A stretch of DNA of 64,000 bases from Flavobacterium undicola. GTDB lineage: Bacteria > Bacteroidota > Bacteroidia > Flavobacteriales > Flavobacteriaceae. Positions 17,847-28,113 of this stretch are shown one piece after another (position 1 is the stretch's first letter; every line of letters begins with the position of its first letter). The stretch is taken from contig NZ_JAAAPM020000016.1 in NCBI RefSeq assembly GCF_009909155.2, positions 27,047 to 91,046 on the forward strand. Direction: 5' to 3'. A model generated the notes under the pieces. It saw nothing but the letters and a program-made list of their open reading frames with translations, did not search any database and was not told where the DNA came from. The position numbers and the translations under genes are program-made.

Positions 17847-20527
17847 TAATCTGCAATATTAGGACTCAACCATCTCATGGCTTTGTCTGTCGAGATACTT
17901 CTTCGTTTAGCGTAATCAATTACCTGATCTTCTTTTATTTTTCCAAGTCCGAAATACCTGCTTTCAGGATTTGCAAAATAATAACCCGAAACTGCCGCTG
18001 CTGGCCACATAGCCATACTTTCGGTCAAAGTTACTCCAATTTCTTCCTCTACTTTTAACAATTTCCAAATGGTTGGTTTCTCCAAATGGTCAGGACAAGC
18101 TGGATATCCTGGCGCAGGACGAATTCCGGCATACACTTCTTCAATCATCGCCTCGGTTGTTAAAACTTCATCCGGAGCATAACCCCAAATTTCTTTACGG
18201 ATTTGTTCGTGTAAATATTCGGCGAAAGCCTCAGCCAAACGATCCCCTAATGCCTTAACCATAATCGAGTTGTAATCGTCTAAATTGTCTCTGTATTCAT
18301 CTGCCCATTCATCTACTCCAAAACCAGTTGTTACACAAAAAGCACCCATATAATCAGTTACTCCATTGTCTTTTGGCGCAATAAAATCAGATAACGCTAT
18401 ATTTGGTGCTCCTTTGGTTTTTTGTGCTTGCTGACGCAAAGTCAAGAATTTCTCCAATTCTTTTCCGTTTTCGTCATACAACTGAATATCATCATCGTTC
18501 ACTTGGTTCGCAGGAAAAATTCCGTAGATTCCTTTAGCAGTGAATTTCTTTTCTTTCAAAATTACTTCCAACATTTCTTTTGCATCTGCAAAAACAGAAG
18601 TTGCTTGTTCGCCCACAACTTCATCAGTCAAAATTGCCGGATATTTCCCAAACAATTCCCAGGTTCTAAAAAATGGTGTCCAGTCAATATAAGGTACCAA
18701 AACATCTAAATCTACTTCGAAACTTTTTGTTCCAATGAAATTAGGTTTCTTTGGCGTATAATTTGCCCAATCCAACTGCAATTTATTCTTACGAGCATCT
18801 TCAATCGTTAAGAAATTCTTATCTCTCGAACGATTTAAAAATGTTTCCCTAAAAACATCATATTCTTCACGAATACCAGCCATATAGGCTTCCTTATTCT
18901 GATCTAATAAATTTCCAGCCACTGTTACTGCTCTTGAAGCATCATTAACATGTATAGCAGTAGCACGATATTGTGGTGCAATTTTCACGGCAGTATGTGC
19001 ACGCGAAGTCGTTGCTCCACCAATCATTACTGGAATTGTTAGATTTCTTCTATCCAATTCTTTGGCTAAAAACACCATTTCGTCCAACGAAGGCGTAATT
19101 AAACCACTCAATCCAATAATATCTACTTCGTGTTCCAATGCTGCTGCAATAATTTTCTCTGGAGGAACCATTACTCCAAGGTCGATGATTTCGTAATTAT
19201 TACAAGCTAATACCACCGAAACAATATTTTTTCCAATATCGTGTACATCCCCTTTTACGGTTGCCATCAATATTTTTCCGTTTCCTTGTTTATCTCCCGC
19301 TTGTTTCGAAGCTTCAATAAATGGCAATAAATAAGCCACGGCTTTTTTCATTACACGTGCCGATTTTACCACCTGCGGCAAAAACATTTTTCCTGAACCA
19401 AACAAATCCCCAACGACATTCATTCCTGTCATCAAATTAATTTCGATTACTTCAATTGGTTTGGTCGCAGCTAATCTGGCTTCCTCAACATCTTCTTCAA
19501 TAAAAGCATCTACTCCTTTTACTAATGAATGTGTGATTCTTTCTTGTACCGTTCCAAAACGCCATTCCTGAACTTCTTTTTCATTGGTTTTTGGACCACC
19601 TTTTACATTTTCAGCAAAATCCAACAAACGCTCGGTAGCATCATCACGACGGTTCAAAATCACATCCTCTACATGCTCTAATAAATCCTTCGGAATATCA
19701 TCATAAATGGTCAACATCTCCGGGTTTACAATTCCCATTGTCATTCCGTTCTGAATCGCGTGGTATAAAAACACCGAGTGCATCGCTTCTCTTACTGTAT
19801 CATTTCCACGGAAAGAAAACGAAACGTTACTTACCCCACCACTAATGTGTGCATGTGGTAAATTTTCTCTCACCCATTTAGTTCCTCTAAAGAAATCCAA
19901 AGCATTCAAACGGTGTTCTTCCATACCGGTTGCCACTGGAAATATATTCAAATCGAAAATAATATCCTGAGGAGGAAAACCTACTTTATCTACCAAAATA
20001 TCATACGAGCGTTGGCAAATTTCTACTCTACGTTCAAAATTATCTGCCTGACCTACTTCGTCAAAAGCCATGATAATTGCAGCAGCTCCGTAACGTTTGA
20101 TTAATTTAGCATGATGAATAAACTGTTCTTCGCCTTCTTTTAACGAAATCGAGTTTACCACACATTTTCCTTGTGCTACCTTTAATCCCGCTTCGATAAT
20201 ATGCCATTTCGAGCTGTCAATCATAATAGGCACACGAGCAATATCCGGTTCGGCAGCAATCAAGTTCAGGAATTTCACCATTGCATATTCACCATCCAGC
20301 ATTCCCTCATCCATATTAATATCGATGATTTGCGCTCCTCCTTCTACCTGCTCCTTAGCAATACTGAGTGCTTCATCGTATTTCTCCTCTTTGATCAATC
20401 GAAGAAATTTTCTAGACCCTGTAACATTCGTACGCTCTCCAATGTTTACAAAAACACTTTCGGGCGTAATAATCAAAGGTTCTAATCCCGATAAAACTAA
20501 ATTTCTTCTTGGTTCTACTACTGCCAT
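17846..20527 (-). CDS. metH: Methionine synthase, methyltetrahydrofolate/cobalamin/reactivation part
   Basis: 893 residues. Lacks the N-terminal homocysteine domain, which is encoded separately at 21306-22307. It begins with the pterin-binding domain ([27 protein letters not shown]), then the cobalamin cap and binding domains with the B12 motif [10 protein letters not shown] and GLSGLI, and ends in the AdoMet-dependent reactivation domain ([28 protein letters not shown]). Together the two proteins would transfer methyl from methyl-THF to homocysteine through cobalamin. A split MetH is common in Bacteroidota, so I do not read it as a broken gene. No cobalamin riboswitch is seen upstream. Confidence 0.94.
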   Translation of the reverse strand: MAVVEPRRNLVLSGLEPLIITPESVFVNIGERTNVTGSRKFLRLIKEEKYDEALSIAKEQVEGGAQIIDINMDEGMLDGEYAMVKFLNLIAAEPDIARVPIMIDSSKWHIIEAGLKVAQGKCVVNSISLKEGEEQFIHHAKLIKRYGAAAIIMAFDEVGQADNFERRVEICQRSYDILVDKVGFPPQDIIFDLNIFPVATGMEEHRLNALDFFRGTKWVRENLPHAHISGGVSNVSFSFRGNDTVREAMHSVFLYHAIQNGMTMGIVNPEMLTIYDDIPKDLLEHVEDVILNRRDDATERLLDFAENVKGGPKTNEKEVQEWRFGTVQERITHSLVKGVDAFIEEDVEEARLAATKPIEVIEINLMTGMNVVGDLFGSGKMFLPQVVKSARVMKKAVAYLLPFIEASKQAGDKQGNGKILMATVKGDVHDIGKNIVSVVLACNNYEIIDLGVMVPPEKIIAAALEHEVDIIGLSGLITPSLDEMVFLAKELDRRNLTIPVMIGGATTSRAHTAVKIAPQYRATAIHVNDASRAVTVAGNLLDQNKEAYMAGIREEYDVFRETFLNRSRDKNFLTIEDARKNKLQLDWANYTPKKPNFIGTKSFEVDLDVLVPYIDWTPFFRTWELFGKYPAILTDEVVGEQATSVFADAKEMLEVILKEKKFTAKGIYGIFPANQVNDDDIQLYDENGKELEKFLTLRQQAQKTKGAPNIALSDFIAPKDNGVTDYMGAFCVTTGFGVDEWADEYRDNLDDYNSIMVKALGDRLAEAFAEYLHEQIRKEIWGYAPDEVLTTEAMIEEVYAGIRPAPGYPACPDHLEKPTIWKLLKVEEEIGVTLTESMAMWPAAAVSGYYFANPESRYFGLGKIKEDQVIDYAKRRSISTDKAMRWLSPNIAD

Positions 20528-20552
20528 TTTATTATTTTATTTTCCTGCAAGG

Positions 20553-20573
20553 TTTCCAAAACCTTGTAGGTCT
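20553..20573. repeat. Short inverted repeat in the metH intergenic mosaic
   Basis: CAAGGTTTCCAAAACCTTG is a near-perfect palindrome just upstream of the metH start. It is the first of several different repeats packed into 20528-20874, a 347-bp stretch with no gene. Confidence 0.55.
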
Positions 20574-20596
20574 TATTTTCTAACAATCCTATTTTG

Positions 20597-20698
20597 GGCG
20601 TGTCCGCCGCGGCGGATCGGGCTATCCGCTATATCTTTTATTTCGTCCCTAAATCGGGACTTCATAAAAGGATGCCGCTTCTATCCCTCACGCGGGCA
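20597..20698. repeat. Composite palindromic repeat, copy 1
   Basis: Outer arms GCTATCCGCTATATCTTTT and AAAAGGATGCCGCTTCTATC flank a hairpin core (GTCCCTAAATCGGGAC). A second copy at 22394-22494 has related arms but an unrelated, larger palindromic core. The left edge also contains CCGCCGCGGCGG. Confidence 0.75.
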
Positions 20699-20723
20699 TT
20701 CTTGATTACAATTTCGTATTTCC

Positions 20724-20815
20724 CAACGGAATGAATTCCGTTGCTACAAATATTTCGTTTTTCCTCCAACGGAATAAATTCCGTTGCTACAAAATGAGTC
20801 ATTCCTACGGAACTG
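20724..20815. repeat. Tandem ATTCCGTTGCTACAAA-type repeats
   Basis: Two successive units, AACGGAATGAATTCCGTT and AACGGAATAAATTCCGTT, each followed by GCTACAAA, then a diverged half unit (CATTCCTACGGAA). A related copy occurs at 48366-48425. The unit is palindromic and non-coding. Confidence 0.8.
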
Positions 20816-20874
20816 TTATATTTTTATTCTCTTTGCGGGCACGGATTACAAATCTGCCCTATCTGAAATTATAA

Positions 20875-21267
20875 TTAACTTTTAAAAATAAATATCGTTT
20901 TTGATAAAATCAAAAACAACTGAAATACAGTTATAATTATTGTAATCACTTTAAGATAAGTAAATGTTAGAAAAAAATCATTATTTTCTAGTTTCTCAAA
21001 AACATTAACCTTTCTGTTGATAATTTTCTTTATGAAAAACAACAACAATATTCCCCAACTAAAGTTTAGCAAGATAAAAAAACCAAAACCGTCTGGCATA
21101 CCATCAATACTCAAAAAATTATAAAACTTTGTAAGCATTATAGCTCCAAAGAAAAACAATACCAAGTATAAAAATATTTTTCTTAACCTATTTTGGGCCT
21201 TTAAAAAAGAAAAAATTGAATAGTTTAAGATTACAACAAACAATGCAAGAAAAACATACATAACCAA
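20875..21267 (-). CDS. Hypothetical membrane protein
   Basis: 130 residues with four likely membrane helices (about 2-22, 30-50, 60-80 and 102-125) separated by short basic loops (KAQNRLRK, KKIINRKVN). I recognise no family. It lies between the two methionine-synthase genes on the same strand, 38 bp after the homocysteine-domain gene, and is followed by the repeat mosaic. A/T-richness and Phe/Ile/Leu content are typical of a small inner-membrane protein. A role in methionine metabolism is not implied by anything in the sequence. Confidence 0.6.
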   Translation of the reverse strand: MVMYVFLALFVVILNYSIFSFLKAQNRLRKIFLYLVLFFFGAIMLTKFYNFLSIDGMPDGFGFFILLNFSWGILLLFFIKKIINRKVNVFEKLENNDFFLTFTYLKVITIIITVFQLFLILSKTIFIFKS

Positions 21268-21305
21268 GTTATTTAATTTTCAATAAATTATAATTTCAAT
21301 TATTT

Positions 21306-22307
21306 TCACAACGTCGCCGTTGAAACTCTTGGCTTATATTTTGCCGCTGCTTCTGCAATCAAACGGATATGATCTGGAGTTGTACCACAACAACCGCCAA
21401 TGATGTTTACCAAATTATCTTCTAAATATTCTTTGATGAAGGCTTGCATTTGCTCTGGTGTTTCATCATATTCTCCAAAGGCGTTTGGCAATCCTGCATT
21501 AGGATGTGCAGAAATATTGAAAGAAGTATTATGCGACAAAGTCTGTAAATACGGTTTCAACAAATCGGCTCCTAAAGCGCAATTGAATCCAACACTCAAC
21601 AATGGAATATGCGATACCGAAATCAAGAACGCTTCTACCGTTTGTCCCGAAAGTGTTCTTCCTGAAGCATCGGTAATGGTTCCTGAAACCATAATAGGCA
21701 CATCGATATTTCTTTCGTCTTTTACTTCTTCAATAGCGAAAAGTGCTGCTTTGGCATTTAATGTATCAAAAATAGTTTCTACCAACAATAAATCACTTCC
21801 TCCATCCAGCAAAGCTTCTACTTGCTGTTTGTAGGCAATGCGCAAATCATCAAAAGTCACGGCTCTGTATCCTGGATCATTCACATCGGGAGACATACTC
21901 GCTGTTCTGTTTGTTGGTCCAATTGAACCCGCAACAAAACGAGGTTTGTCCGGATTTTTAGCGGTGAATTCATCGGCTACCTGACGGGCAATTTTTGCCG
22001 ACTCGTAGTTCAATTCGTAAACCAAATCCTCCATGTGATAATCGGCCATACCAATAGTTGTTCCTGAGAACGTATTGGTTTCCACAATATCAGCTCCAGC
22101 CTCAAAATAAGCGGCATGCACTTCGGCAATGGCTTTGGGTTGAGTCAGTGACAACAAATCATTGTTCCCTTTTAGAGAATGAGGAAAATCTTTGAAACGT
22201 TCGCCTCGAAAATCATCTTCCGAAAAATTGTAACGTTGCAACATGGTTCCCATAGCTCCATCGAGAACGAGTATTCTTTTTTTGATTTCTTCTTGAATGC
22301 TTGGCAT
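21306..22307 (-). CDS. metH: Methionine synthase, homocysteine-binding domain protein
   Basis: 333 residues, a stand-alone homocysteine S-methyltransferase barrel. It begins [14 protein letters not shown] and contains [22 protein letters not shown] and the zinc-site pair [13 protein letters not shown] with the adjacent Cys near 308, plus the Cys in GFNCALG. Equivalent to residues 1-330 of a full-length MetH; the partner at 17846-20527 supplies the rest. Upstream lies a gene-poor stretch with a large palindrome, so this gene may start a separate transcript from the sulfate-assimilation genes. Confidence 0.93.
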   Translation of the reverse strand: MPSIQEEIKKRILVLDGAMGTMLQRYNFSEDDFRGERFKDFPHSLKGNNDLLSLTQPKAIAEVHAAYFEAGADIVETNTFSGTTIGMADYHMEDLVYELNYESAKIARQVADEFTAKNPDKPRFVAGSIGPTNRTASMSPDVNDPGYRAVTFDDLRIAYKQQVEALLDGGSDLLLVETIFDTLNAKAALFAIEEVKDERNIDVPIMVSGTITDASGRTLSGQTVEAFLISVSHIPLLSVGFNCALGADLLKPYLQTLSHNTSFNISAHPNAGLPNAFGEYDETPEQMQAFIKEYLEDNLVNIIGGCCGTTPDHIRLIAEAAAKYKPRVSTATL

Positions 22308-22393
22308 AACTTATTTTTTTGCCGCTAAAACGCCAAGGCGCAAAGCTTTTGTTTTTTATCTGTTTCCTTAAAACCACTACTCTACTCTTAACT

Positions 22394-22494
22394 CATTAGC
22401 CCTGATGGTAGCGGCATCCTTTTTATTTTACCCTTTCAGGGTTTTGAACCCTGAAAGGGTAAAATAAAAAGATATAGCGAACAGCAGGAACCCA
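22394..22494. repeat. Composite palindromic repeat, copy 2, with 25-bp perfect hairpin core
   Basis: Arms GGTAGCGGCATCC and GATATAGCGAACAGCAGG match copy 1 at 20597-20698 in reverse orientation. The core (22419-22471) is a perfect inverted repeat with 25-bp arms and a 3-nt loop (CCCTTTCAGGG within). It occupies most of the 386-bp gene-free gap between the ferredoxin reductase and the homocysteine-domain gene. Confidence 0.85.
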
Positions 22495-22635
22495 TTTTTA
22501 CTGATAAATCCCTAATCTTTCGCTCCAAATTATTTTACTAATTTGGAAATGCAAAGTAAAGCAATAGCCTTACCACTTGCAAGTGTTTTTTAAAGTTGCT
22601 AAGTTACTAAGACTTAAGCTAATAGTTAATTAGAA

Positions 22636-22665
22636 AAGGCTCTAAGTACAAAAACTTAGAGCCTT
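22636..22665 (-). terminator. Terminator after the sulfate-assimilation genes
   Basis: AAGGCTCTAAGT and ACTTAGAGCCTT form a 12-bp stem with a 6-nt loop, followed on the minus strand by TTTTC. It lies about 30 bp after the ferredoxin reductase stop codon. The flanks are low-complexity CTTAGAATCT words. Confidence 0.75.
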
Positions 22666-22693
22666 AGAATCTTAGAATCTCAGTAACTTTTTT

Positions 22694-23746
22694 TTAGTTG
22701 ATCGCTTTTACGACTGCTTTTGGCGCTTCTTTACGAGTTCCGTCAAATCCGTCAACACCTGATACTGTTGTGTATTTTAATACATAACGTTTTCCCGGAT
22801 TGATGATTTGGTATGCCGCTTGACACATCAAAGTCGCTTCGTGGAAACCACAAAGAATCAACTTCAATTTTCCTGGATAAGTATTGATATCTCCAATAGC
22901 AAAGATTCCTGGAATATTCGTTTGGTAATCCAAAGCATTGTTTACTTTGATTGCATTTTTCTCGATTTCTAATCCCCAGTTTCCAATAGGCCCTAATTTT
23001 GGTGTTAAACCAAAAAGTGGAATGAAATAATCACAAGGAATATTACGATGCGCTCCGTTTTCATCTAAATCAATAGATTCTACGTGCTCAGCTCCGTTGA
23101 TTCCAACTACTTCAGCAGGAGTAATCATGTGGATTTTTCCAGCATCTTTTAATTCTTGTACTTTTTCTACAGAATCCAAAGCACCACGGAATTCATTACG
23201 ACGGTGTATCAAAGTCACTTCTGAAGCAACATTAGACAAGAAGATACTCCAGTCTAAAGCTGAATCTCCACCACCTGCAATAACCACACGTTTGTTTCTG
23301 AATTCTTCCGGGTTTTTGATAAAGTATTTCACTCCTTTATTTTCATAGAACTCAACATCCTCGATTAAAGGTTTACGTGGCTCGAAACTTCCTAAACCAC
23401 CTGCAATAGCAATTACTTTGGCATGAAATTCTGTTCCTTCATTTGAAGTAACAATAAAACTTCCATCTTCTTGCTTAACGATAGTTTCAGCGCGCTCTCC
23501 AAGAGTAAACCCTGGTTCGAACTGCTTAATTTGCTCCATTAAATTATCAACTAAATCACCAGCTAATACTTCTGGAAAACCTGGTATATCGTAGATTGGT
23601 TTTTTTGGATATAACTCCGAAAGTTGTCCTCCTGGCTGTGGTAAAGCATCCAAGATGTGACATTTTAACTTCAATAATCCTGCTTCAAAAACGGCAAATA
23701 AACCAGTTGGACCGGCTCCTATTATAAGGATATCTGTTTCTATCAT
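22694..23746 (-). CDS. Thioredoxin reductase-like ferredoxin--NADP+ reductase
   Basis: 350 residues. FAD site IIGAGPTGLFAVFEAG at the N-terminus, NADPH-site RVVIAGGGDSALDW, and the FAD-closing GIFAIGDINTYPGKLKL. It lacks the CxxC of thioredoxin reductase, which together with the C-terminal extension (KYTTVSGVDGFDG) fits the type-2 ferredoxin-NADP reductase family. As last gene after sulfite reductase and siroheme synthase, it probably supplies electrons through ferredoxin to sulfite reduction. The electron path is inferred from gene order. Confidence 0.88.
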   Translation of the reverse strand: MIETDILIIGAGPTGLFAVFEAGLLKLKCHILDALPQPGGQLSELYPKKPIYDIPGFPEVLAGDLVDNLMEQIKQFEPGFTLGERAETIVKQEDGSFIVTSNEGTEFHAKVIAIAGGLGSFEPRKPLIEDVEFYENKGVKYFIKNPEEFRNKRVVIAGGGDSALDWSIFLSNVASEVTLIHRRNEFRGALDSVEKVQELKDAGKIHMITPAEVVGINGAEHVESIDLDENGAHRNIPCDYFIPLFGLTPKLGPIGNWGLEIEKNAIKVNNALDYQTNIPGIFAIGDINTYPGKLKLILCGFHEATLMCQAAYQIINPGKRYVLKYTTVSGVDGFDGTRKEAPKAVVKAIN

Positions 23747-23760
23747 TTTTTTACTTATTT

Positions 23761-23797
23761 TCCTCCCCCAGTTCCCTCCAAAGGAGAGGGAGACTGG
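23761..23797. repeat. Single palindromic element upstream of ferredoxin reductase
   Basis: CCTCCCCCAGTTCCCTCC then AAAGGAGAGGGAGACTGG, same family and orientation as the pheA copy, 14 bp before the start codon. The inner palindrome carries a one-base asymmetry. Confidence 0.88.
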
Positions 23798-23932
23798 ATA
23801 GAGTTACTTGTGTTATACTTACTATTACTAATTATTTTATTCAAAGGAACGAATCTGATAATTATTATTTAATGATAAAAATCATTCGTTATCTCCTTGT
23901 TCTTTTCTCTTTATTCTATTTTCTAAAAAAAC

Positions 23933-24556
23933 TTATTGTTTATTCTTTAATGATTGAGTAATCTCATTCATTTTTTGAACTTTATCTTCAAAATCCCCTT
24001 TTAAAGTATTGCGATAATCGTTTAAGTTTTCCACCATCTGATCGATATCTTCCGGTATTACTTCCTCAAAAAACTCTCTCAATCGTTTGGCTGTTGTAGG
24101 TGACTTTCCATTGGTAGAAATAGCAATTTTGACATTTCCTTTGGTTACAATTCCACCTAAATAATAATCGCATAAATCAGGTGTGTCGGCAATATTGCAT
24201 ATCAAATATCTTTTTCGGGACAATTCGTATACACGTTTATTTACCTTCAAATCATCTGTACAAGCGATTACCATATTGCGCTTTTTCAGCATTTTTTTCT
24301 TGAATCTTTTTTTTGTCAATTTCACTGTAGGGTGACTTTCAGCTAAAGTGACTAATTCATCCATAAAACGCGGCGCAACAACCTCAACTTTTGCATTGGG
24401 ACTCGATTTAAGCAAAAAAGATAGCTTTTCTAATCCCACATTTCCTCCACCTACTATAAGCACGCTAAGGTTATGCAGTTTTAAAAATATTGGATACAAT
24501 TCGTTACGCTCTTGGCTATTTGAATCGTTGCCAGCTGTATCTTTAATTTCACTCAT
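23933..24556 (-). CDS. Precorrin-2 dehydrogenase / sirohydrochlorin ferrochelatase
   Basis: 207 residues, similar to the N-terminal half of CysG or to Met8. NAD motif SVLIVGGGNVGLEKLSFLL, then the CTDDLKVNKRV and ICNIADTPDLCDYY segments and a C-terminal helical region with SPTTAKRLREFFEE. It oxidises precorrin-2 and may insert iron to make siroheme, the cofactor of the sulfite reductase next to it (10-bp gap). The uroporphyrinogen-III methyltransferase that makes precorrin-2 is not in this window. Confidence 0.9.
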   Translation of the reverse strand: MSEIKDTAGNDSNSQERNELYPIFLKLHNLSVLIVGGGNVGLEKLSFLLKSSPNAKVEVVAPRFMDELVTLAESHPTVKLTKKRFKKKMLKKRNMVIACTDDLKVNKRVYELSRKRYLICNIADTPDLCDYYLGGIVTKGNVKIAISTNGKSPTTAKRLREFFEEVIPEDIDQMVENLNDYRNTLKGDFEDKVQKMNEITQSLKNKQ

Positions 24557-24566
24557 TTTTTTTGAA

Positions 24567-26657
24567 TTAAGCTTTAGCTAAATCTTGTTCTCTGTATGCT
24601 TCTAATTTTGCGAAAAACGAAATTGCTTCTTGAATGTATTGTTTAGCAAAAGCTTCAGAAGGCTCATTTTTATTGATTCGGTACACTAATTCTCTAAAAG
24701 AAGCTCCCAATTCAATTTTATTTCCTTCTACAAAAACAGTATCAAAAGAATCAATGATTCCTGCGTGTGTATTTGTTTTTTCTTTTTCTGCCAATAATAA
24801 AGCTTTAGCTCCGTTAACAAATCCAGCGTAAGCTAAATAAATAGCATCTGACCATTTTTGCTCTTCGAATAATTCTTGGGCAGAAGTTATTTTGTCTTTA
24901 GCTTCAAATAACAAAGTGGCTACTAAGTCAATTACAACACCGGCACATTCTCCTACTCCTACCGCTTTCACATAATTATCAGCATTACCCCAATCCACGA
25001 AATCTTCTTCAGTAAGATTCGTTACATCAGCTAATGGTTTTAAGAATTCGTAGAAATATTTCTCTCCTTTAGTATCATAATAATCTAAAAATTTAGTTCC
25101 GTTAGCATTTGCTTCAAAATCATTTAAGATTAAACGCAAAGCTTCAGGTCCTCTACGGCTAGGAATTTTGATTACTTTATCAGAAAAACGACCATTTCCG
25201 TTACCTAAAATTCCTCCACCTAATAATACTTGTAAAGCTGGAGCGACTAATTTCCCTGCATTGATAGACATTCCCTGGAAACCAATTTCAGCCATATTGT
25301 GTTGTCCACAAGCATTCATACAACCACTAATTTTGATTGCAATTTCTTTATTGTTTGCAAATTGTGGGTATTCAGCTTTCAATACTCTTTCAAGTTCGTC
25401 AGCAATACCTGTACTACTTGCGATACCTAAGTTACAAGTATCAGTACCAGGACAAGCCGTGATATCACCAATAGTTTCGTAACCTAAATTAACCATATCT
25501 AACTTAGCCAACTCCTGGTAGAAGAATGGTAAATTTTCTTCTTTAATATTACGAATCACAATGTTTTGACGTAATGAAAAACGCAATTCATTCGCTCCGT
25601 AATTTTTAATCAAATCAGCTAATAATCTAGCTTTATCAGTATAAAAATCTCCTAAAAGCACTTTTACTCCAATAGCTACATAACCCGCTTGTTTTTGAGC
25701 AATAACATTTGATTTTTTCCAAGCTTCATAAGCTGCAACATCTTGGATTGAAACTGTTGGTACTTCTAATAAAGGCTCAGTAATTGCACCTTCAAAAGCA
25801 GTAGTATCAATTTCATAACTATGGAAAGGCAATGCTTTTTTCTCTTCGTCAACTAAACGCAAGAATTCATCACGACCTAAATCTTTAATTAAGAATTTCA
25901 GACGTGCTTTCAAACGTTTTGCTCTTTCACCGTAACGGTCAAAAACACGAATTACACCTTCAGCTGTTGGGATAATTTGGTTAACCGGAACAAATTCAGA
26001 AAGCAATTCAGCGTGAGACGGCTGAGAACCTAATCCACCGCCTAACATTACTTTGAAACCTTTTTGTCCATCTACAATTTTAGGAATGAATCCTAAATCG
26101 TGTAAATAACTTAAAGCTGTATCTTTTTCTGATGAAGAGAATGAAATTTTGAATTTACGTCCCATTTCCTGACAAATTGGGTTACGCAAAAGGTATTGAA
26201 ACAATCCATGAGCATAAGGAGTTACATCAAATGGTTCTTCTGTATCTACACCTGCTAATTCACTTCCCGTAATATTACGCACTGTGTTACCACAAGCTTC
26301 TCTTAGAGTAATATCATCTTTAGATAAATCAGCCCAAAGTTCTGGCGTTCTATCTAAACTCACATAGTGAATTTGGATATCTTGACGAGTAGTAATATGT
26401 AAACGTCCAGTAGAATATTTATCTGAAACTTCAGTAATTCTTCTTAATTGCTCGCTAGTCACTTTACCATAAGGTAATTTGATACGAATCATCTGAACAC
26501 CTTCCTGACGTTGACCGTAAATACCACGTGCTAAACGAAGACTACGAAAACGTTCGTCATCAATTTTTCCACCACGAAATGCGTGTATCTTTTTTTCTAA
26601 ATCGATAATCTCTTTTTGGACAATCGGATCCTCTATTTCTGTTCTAAAACTTTGCAT
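24567..26657 (-). CDS. Siroheme-dependent sulfite (nitrite/sulfite) reductase with C-terminal HEPN-like domain
   Basis: 696 residues. Two ferredoxin-like halves bind siroheme and a 4Fe-4S cluster; ligands are ACPGTDTCNLG and GCMNACGQHN. TTRQDIQIH and RGIYGQRQEGVQMIRIKLP are typical of the N-terminal half. After about residue 560 a helical region of about 130 residues resembles a HEPN-type tail, an addition seen in Flavobacteriia. Surrounding sulfate-activation genes point to sulfite as substrate rather than nitrite. Operon position: downstream of cysN, upstream of siroheme synthase and ferredoxin reductase. Confidence 0.92.
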   Translation of the reverse strand: MQSFRTEIEDPIVQKEIIDLEKKIHAFRGGKIDDERFRSLRLARGIYGQRQEGVQMIRIKLPYGKVTSEQLRRITEVSDKYSTGRLHITTRQDIQIHYVSLDRTPELWADLSKDDITLREACGNTVRNITGSELAGVDTEEPFDVTPYAHGLFQYLLRNPICQEMGRKFKISFSSSEKDTALSYLHDLGFIPKIVDGQKGFKVMLGGGLGSQPSHAELLSEFVPVNQIIPTAEGVIRVFDRYGERAKRLKARLKFLIKDLGRDEFLRLVDEEKKALPFHSYEIDTTAFEGAITEPLLEVPTVSIQDVAAYEAWKKSNVIAQKQAGYVAIGVKVLLGDFYTDKARLLADLIKNYGANELRFSLRQNIVIRNIKEENLPFFYQELAKLDMVNLGYETIGDITACPGTDTCNLGIASSTGIADELERVLKAEYPQFANNKEIAIKISGCMNACGQHNMAEIGFQGMSINAGKLVAPALQVLLGGGILGNGNGRFSDKVIKIPSRRGPEALRLILNDFEANANGTKFLDYYDTKGEKYFYEFLKPLADVTNLTEEDFVDWGNADNYVKAVGVGECAGVVIDLVATLLFEAKDKITSAQELFEEQKWSDAIYLAYAGFVNGAKALLLAEKEKTNTHAGIIDSFDTVFVEGNKIELGASFRELVYRINKNEPSEAFAKQYIQEAISFFAKLEAYREQDLAKA

Positions 26658-26673
26658 CTTTTTTTTGCTTTTA

Positions 26674-26863
26674 TCCTCCCCCCAGCCCCCTCCGAAGGAG
26701 GGGGAGACTAGGCGGAACTTGATTGTGTTATATTCTGCTTTTTAACTTTAACAATTAAAAAGACTATTCCATTTTTTATTTCACAACAAATAAACTTTAT
26801 AGTTATAAAGTTTATCTACAATATCTTCCTCTTCGCCGCGGCGAAAGGGCTAGGTGGGGATTA
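26674..26863. repeat. Inverted pair of palindromic elements between sulfite reductase and cysN
   Basis: Copy 1 at 26674-26713 (CCTCCCCCCAGCCCCCTCC then GAAGGAGGGGGAGACTAGG) and copy 2 at 26825-26863 in opposite sense (CTCTTCGCCGCGGCGAAAGG then GCTAGGTGGGGATTA), which reaches into the cysN stop codon. About 110 bp of A/T-rich sequence separates them. Confidence 0.9.
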
Positions 26864-28105
26864 TCTAATAAACCCTACTCCTGCTGTTGTATTAGTTGAA
26901 GCATCAATTAAAATAAACGCTCCATTAGATTTGTTATCATTATAAGCATCAAAATACAATGGCTTACTCAATTTGATAGTTACTTCTCCAATTTCATTAA
27001 TCGCTAATTGAGATGCTGGAGTTGTTCCTGAATAATCAGTTGCAATTACATTTTTAATACTATCCACTTTTGCCAAAACTCTATTGGTATTGTGTTGGAT
27101 TAAATATTTTGTTCCGGCAACTAATTTTTTGCTGTCCATCCAGCAAACTGTAGTAGTAATGTCTTTCTCAACTCTAGGCAATTCATTCGATTTTACGATC
27201 ATATCTCCTCTAGTTACATTGATGTCATTTTCTAACTCAATAGTAATTGAAGAACCTGCAACTGCTTCATCAAATTGTTGATCAAAAAAGTGAATATTAG
27301 TCACTTTAGATTCTGTTAAAGACGGCAATACCGTTACAGCATCCCCTACTTTAATACTATCTCCGTATAATTTACCCGCATATCCTCTAAAATCATGATA
27401 TTCTTCCGTTTTTGGACGAATTACGGTTTGAACCGGGAAACGAGCTTTTCCATTATCATAAACATCTTTTGATTCTAAAGCTTCTAAATGCTGTAAAATA
27501 GTTTGTCCTGTATACCAAGGCATCTTTCCTAATGTTTCCACAACATTATCTCCTGTTAAAGCACTCAAAGGAATATAACTTACGTTTTGTTCTTTGTATG
27601 AACTCTTAGCATTCAATGCTTGGAAATCAGCTTTGATTTTGTTGTATACTTCTTCAGAATAATCAACTAAATCCATTTTGTTTACAGCAACAATCACATC
27701 TTTTACTCTCAATAAATTATTGATAAAAAAGTGACGGTATGTTTGCTCAATTACTCCTTTACGGGCATCAATCAAAATGATAGATACTTGTGAAGTTGAT
27801 GCACCTGTAACCATGTTACGCGTATATTCTACGTGACCAGGAGTATCGGCAATAATGTAACTTTTCTTAGCTGTAGAAAAATAAATATGAGCCACATCAA
27901 TAGTGATTCCTTGTTCTCTCTCTGCAACTAATCCGTCAGTAGCCAAAGAGAAATCTAAATAATCATATCCTTTTTGTTTACTACTTTTTTCAATTGCTTC
28001 TAATTTATCTGTAGTCAATGATTGCGTATCATACAATAATCTACCGATTAATGTACTCTTTCCATCATCTACACTTCCTGCTGTTGCTATTTTTAAAACT
28101 TCCAT
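26861..28105 (-). CDS. cysN: Sulfate adenylyltransferase subunit 1 (GTPase)
   Basis: 414 residues. GTP-driven subunit of ATP sulfurylase. GTPase motifs: GSVDDGKST (G1), DTPGHVEYTRNM (G3), VNKMDLVDY (G4), plus LATDGLVAEREQGITIDVA in the switch region. EF-Tu-like beta-barrel domains follow from about 215. No fused APS kinase (CysC) domain is present at the C-terminus. It is paired with cysD immediately upstream, with a repeat pair between. Confidence 0.96.
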   Translation of the reverse strand: MEVLKIATAGSVDDGKSTLIGRLLYDTQSLTTDKLEAIEKSSKQKGYDYLDFSLATDGLVAEREQGITIDVAHIYFSTAKKSYIIADTPGHVEYTRNMVTGASTSQVSIILIDARKGVIEQTYRHFFINNLLRVKDVIVAVNKMDLVDYSEEVYNKIKADFQALNAKSSYKEQNVSYIPLSALTGDNVVETLGKMPWYTGQTILQHLEALESKDVYDNGKARFPVQTVIRPKTEEYHDFRGYAGKLYGDSIKVGDAVTVLPSLTESKVTNIHFFDQQFDEAVAGSSITIELENDINVTRGDMIVKSNELPRVEKDITTTVCWMDSKKLVAGTKYLIQHNTNRVLAKVDSIKNVIATDYSGTTPASQLAINEIGEVTIKLSKPLYFDAYNDNKSNGAFILIDASTNTTAGVGFIR

Positions 28106-28113
28106 ATCTTTTT

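Noticed and set aside
20528..20874. Cobalamin riboswitch upstream of B12-dependent metH
   Set aside because: The stretch consists of repeat elements; no B12-box-like sequence was seen.
17846..22307. metH as a gene broken by insertion of repeats
   Set aside because: Both parts begin and end at clean domain borders with their own starts, and split MetH is common in Bacteroidota, so a functional two-gene enzyme is more likely.
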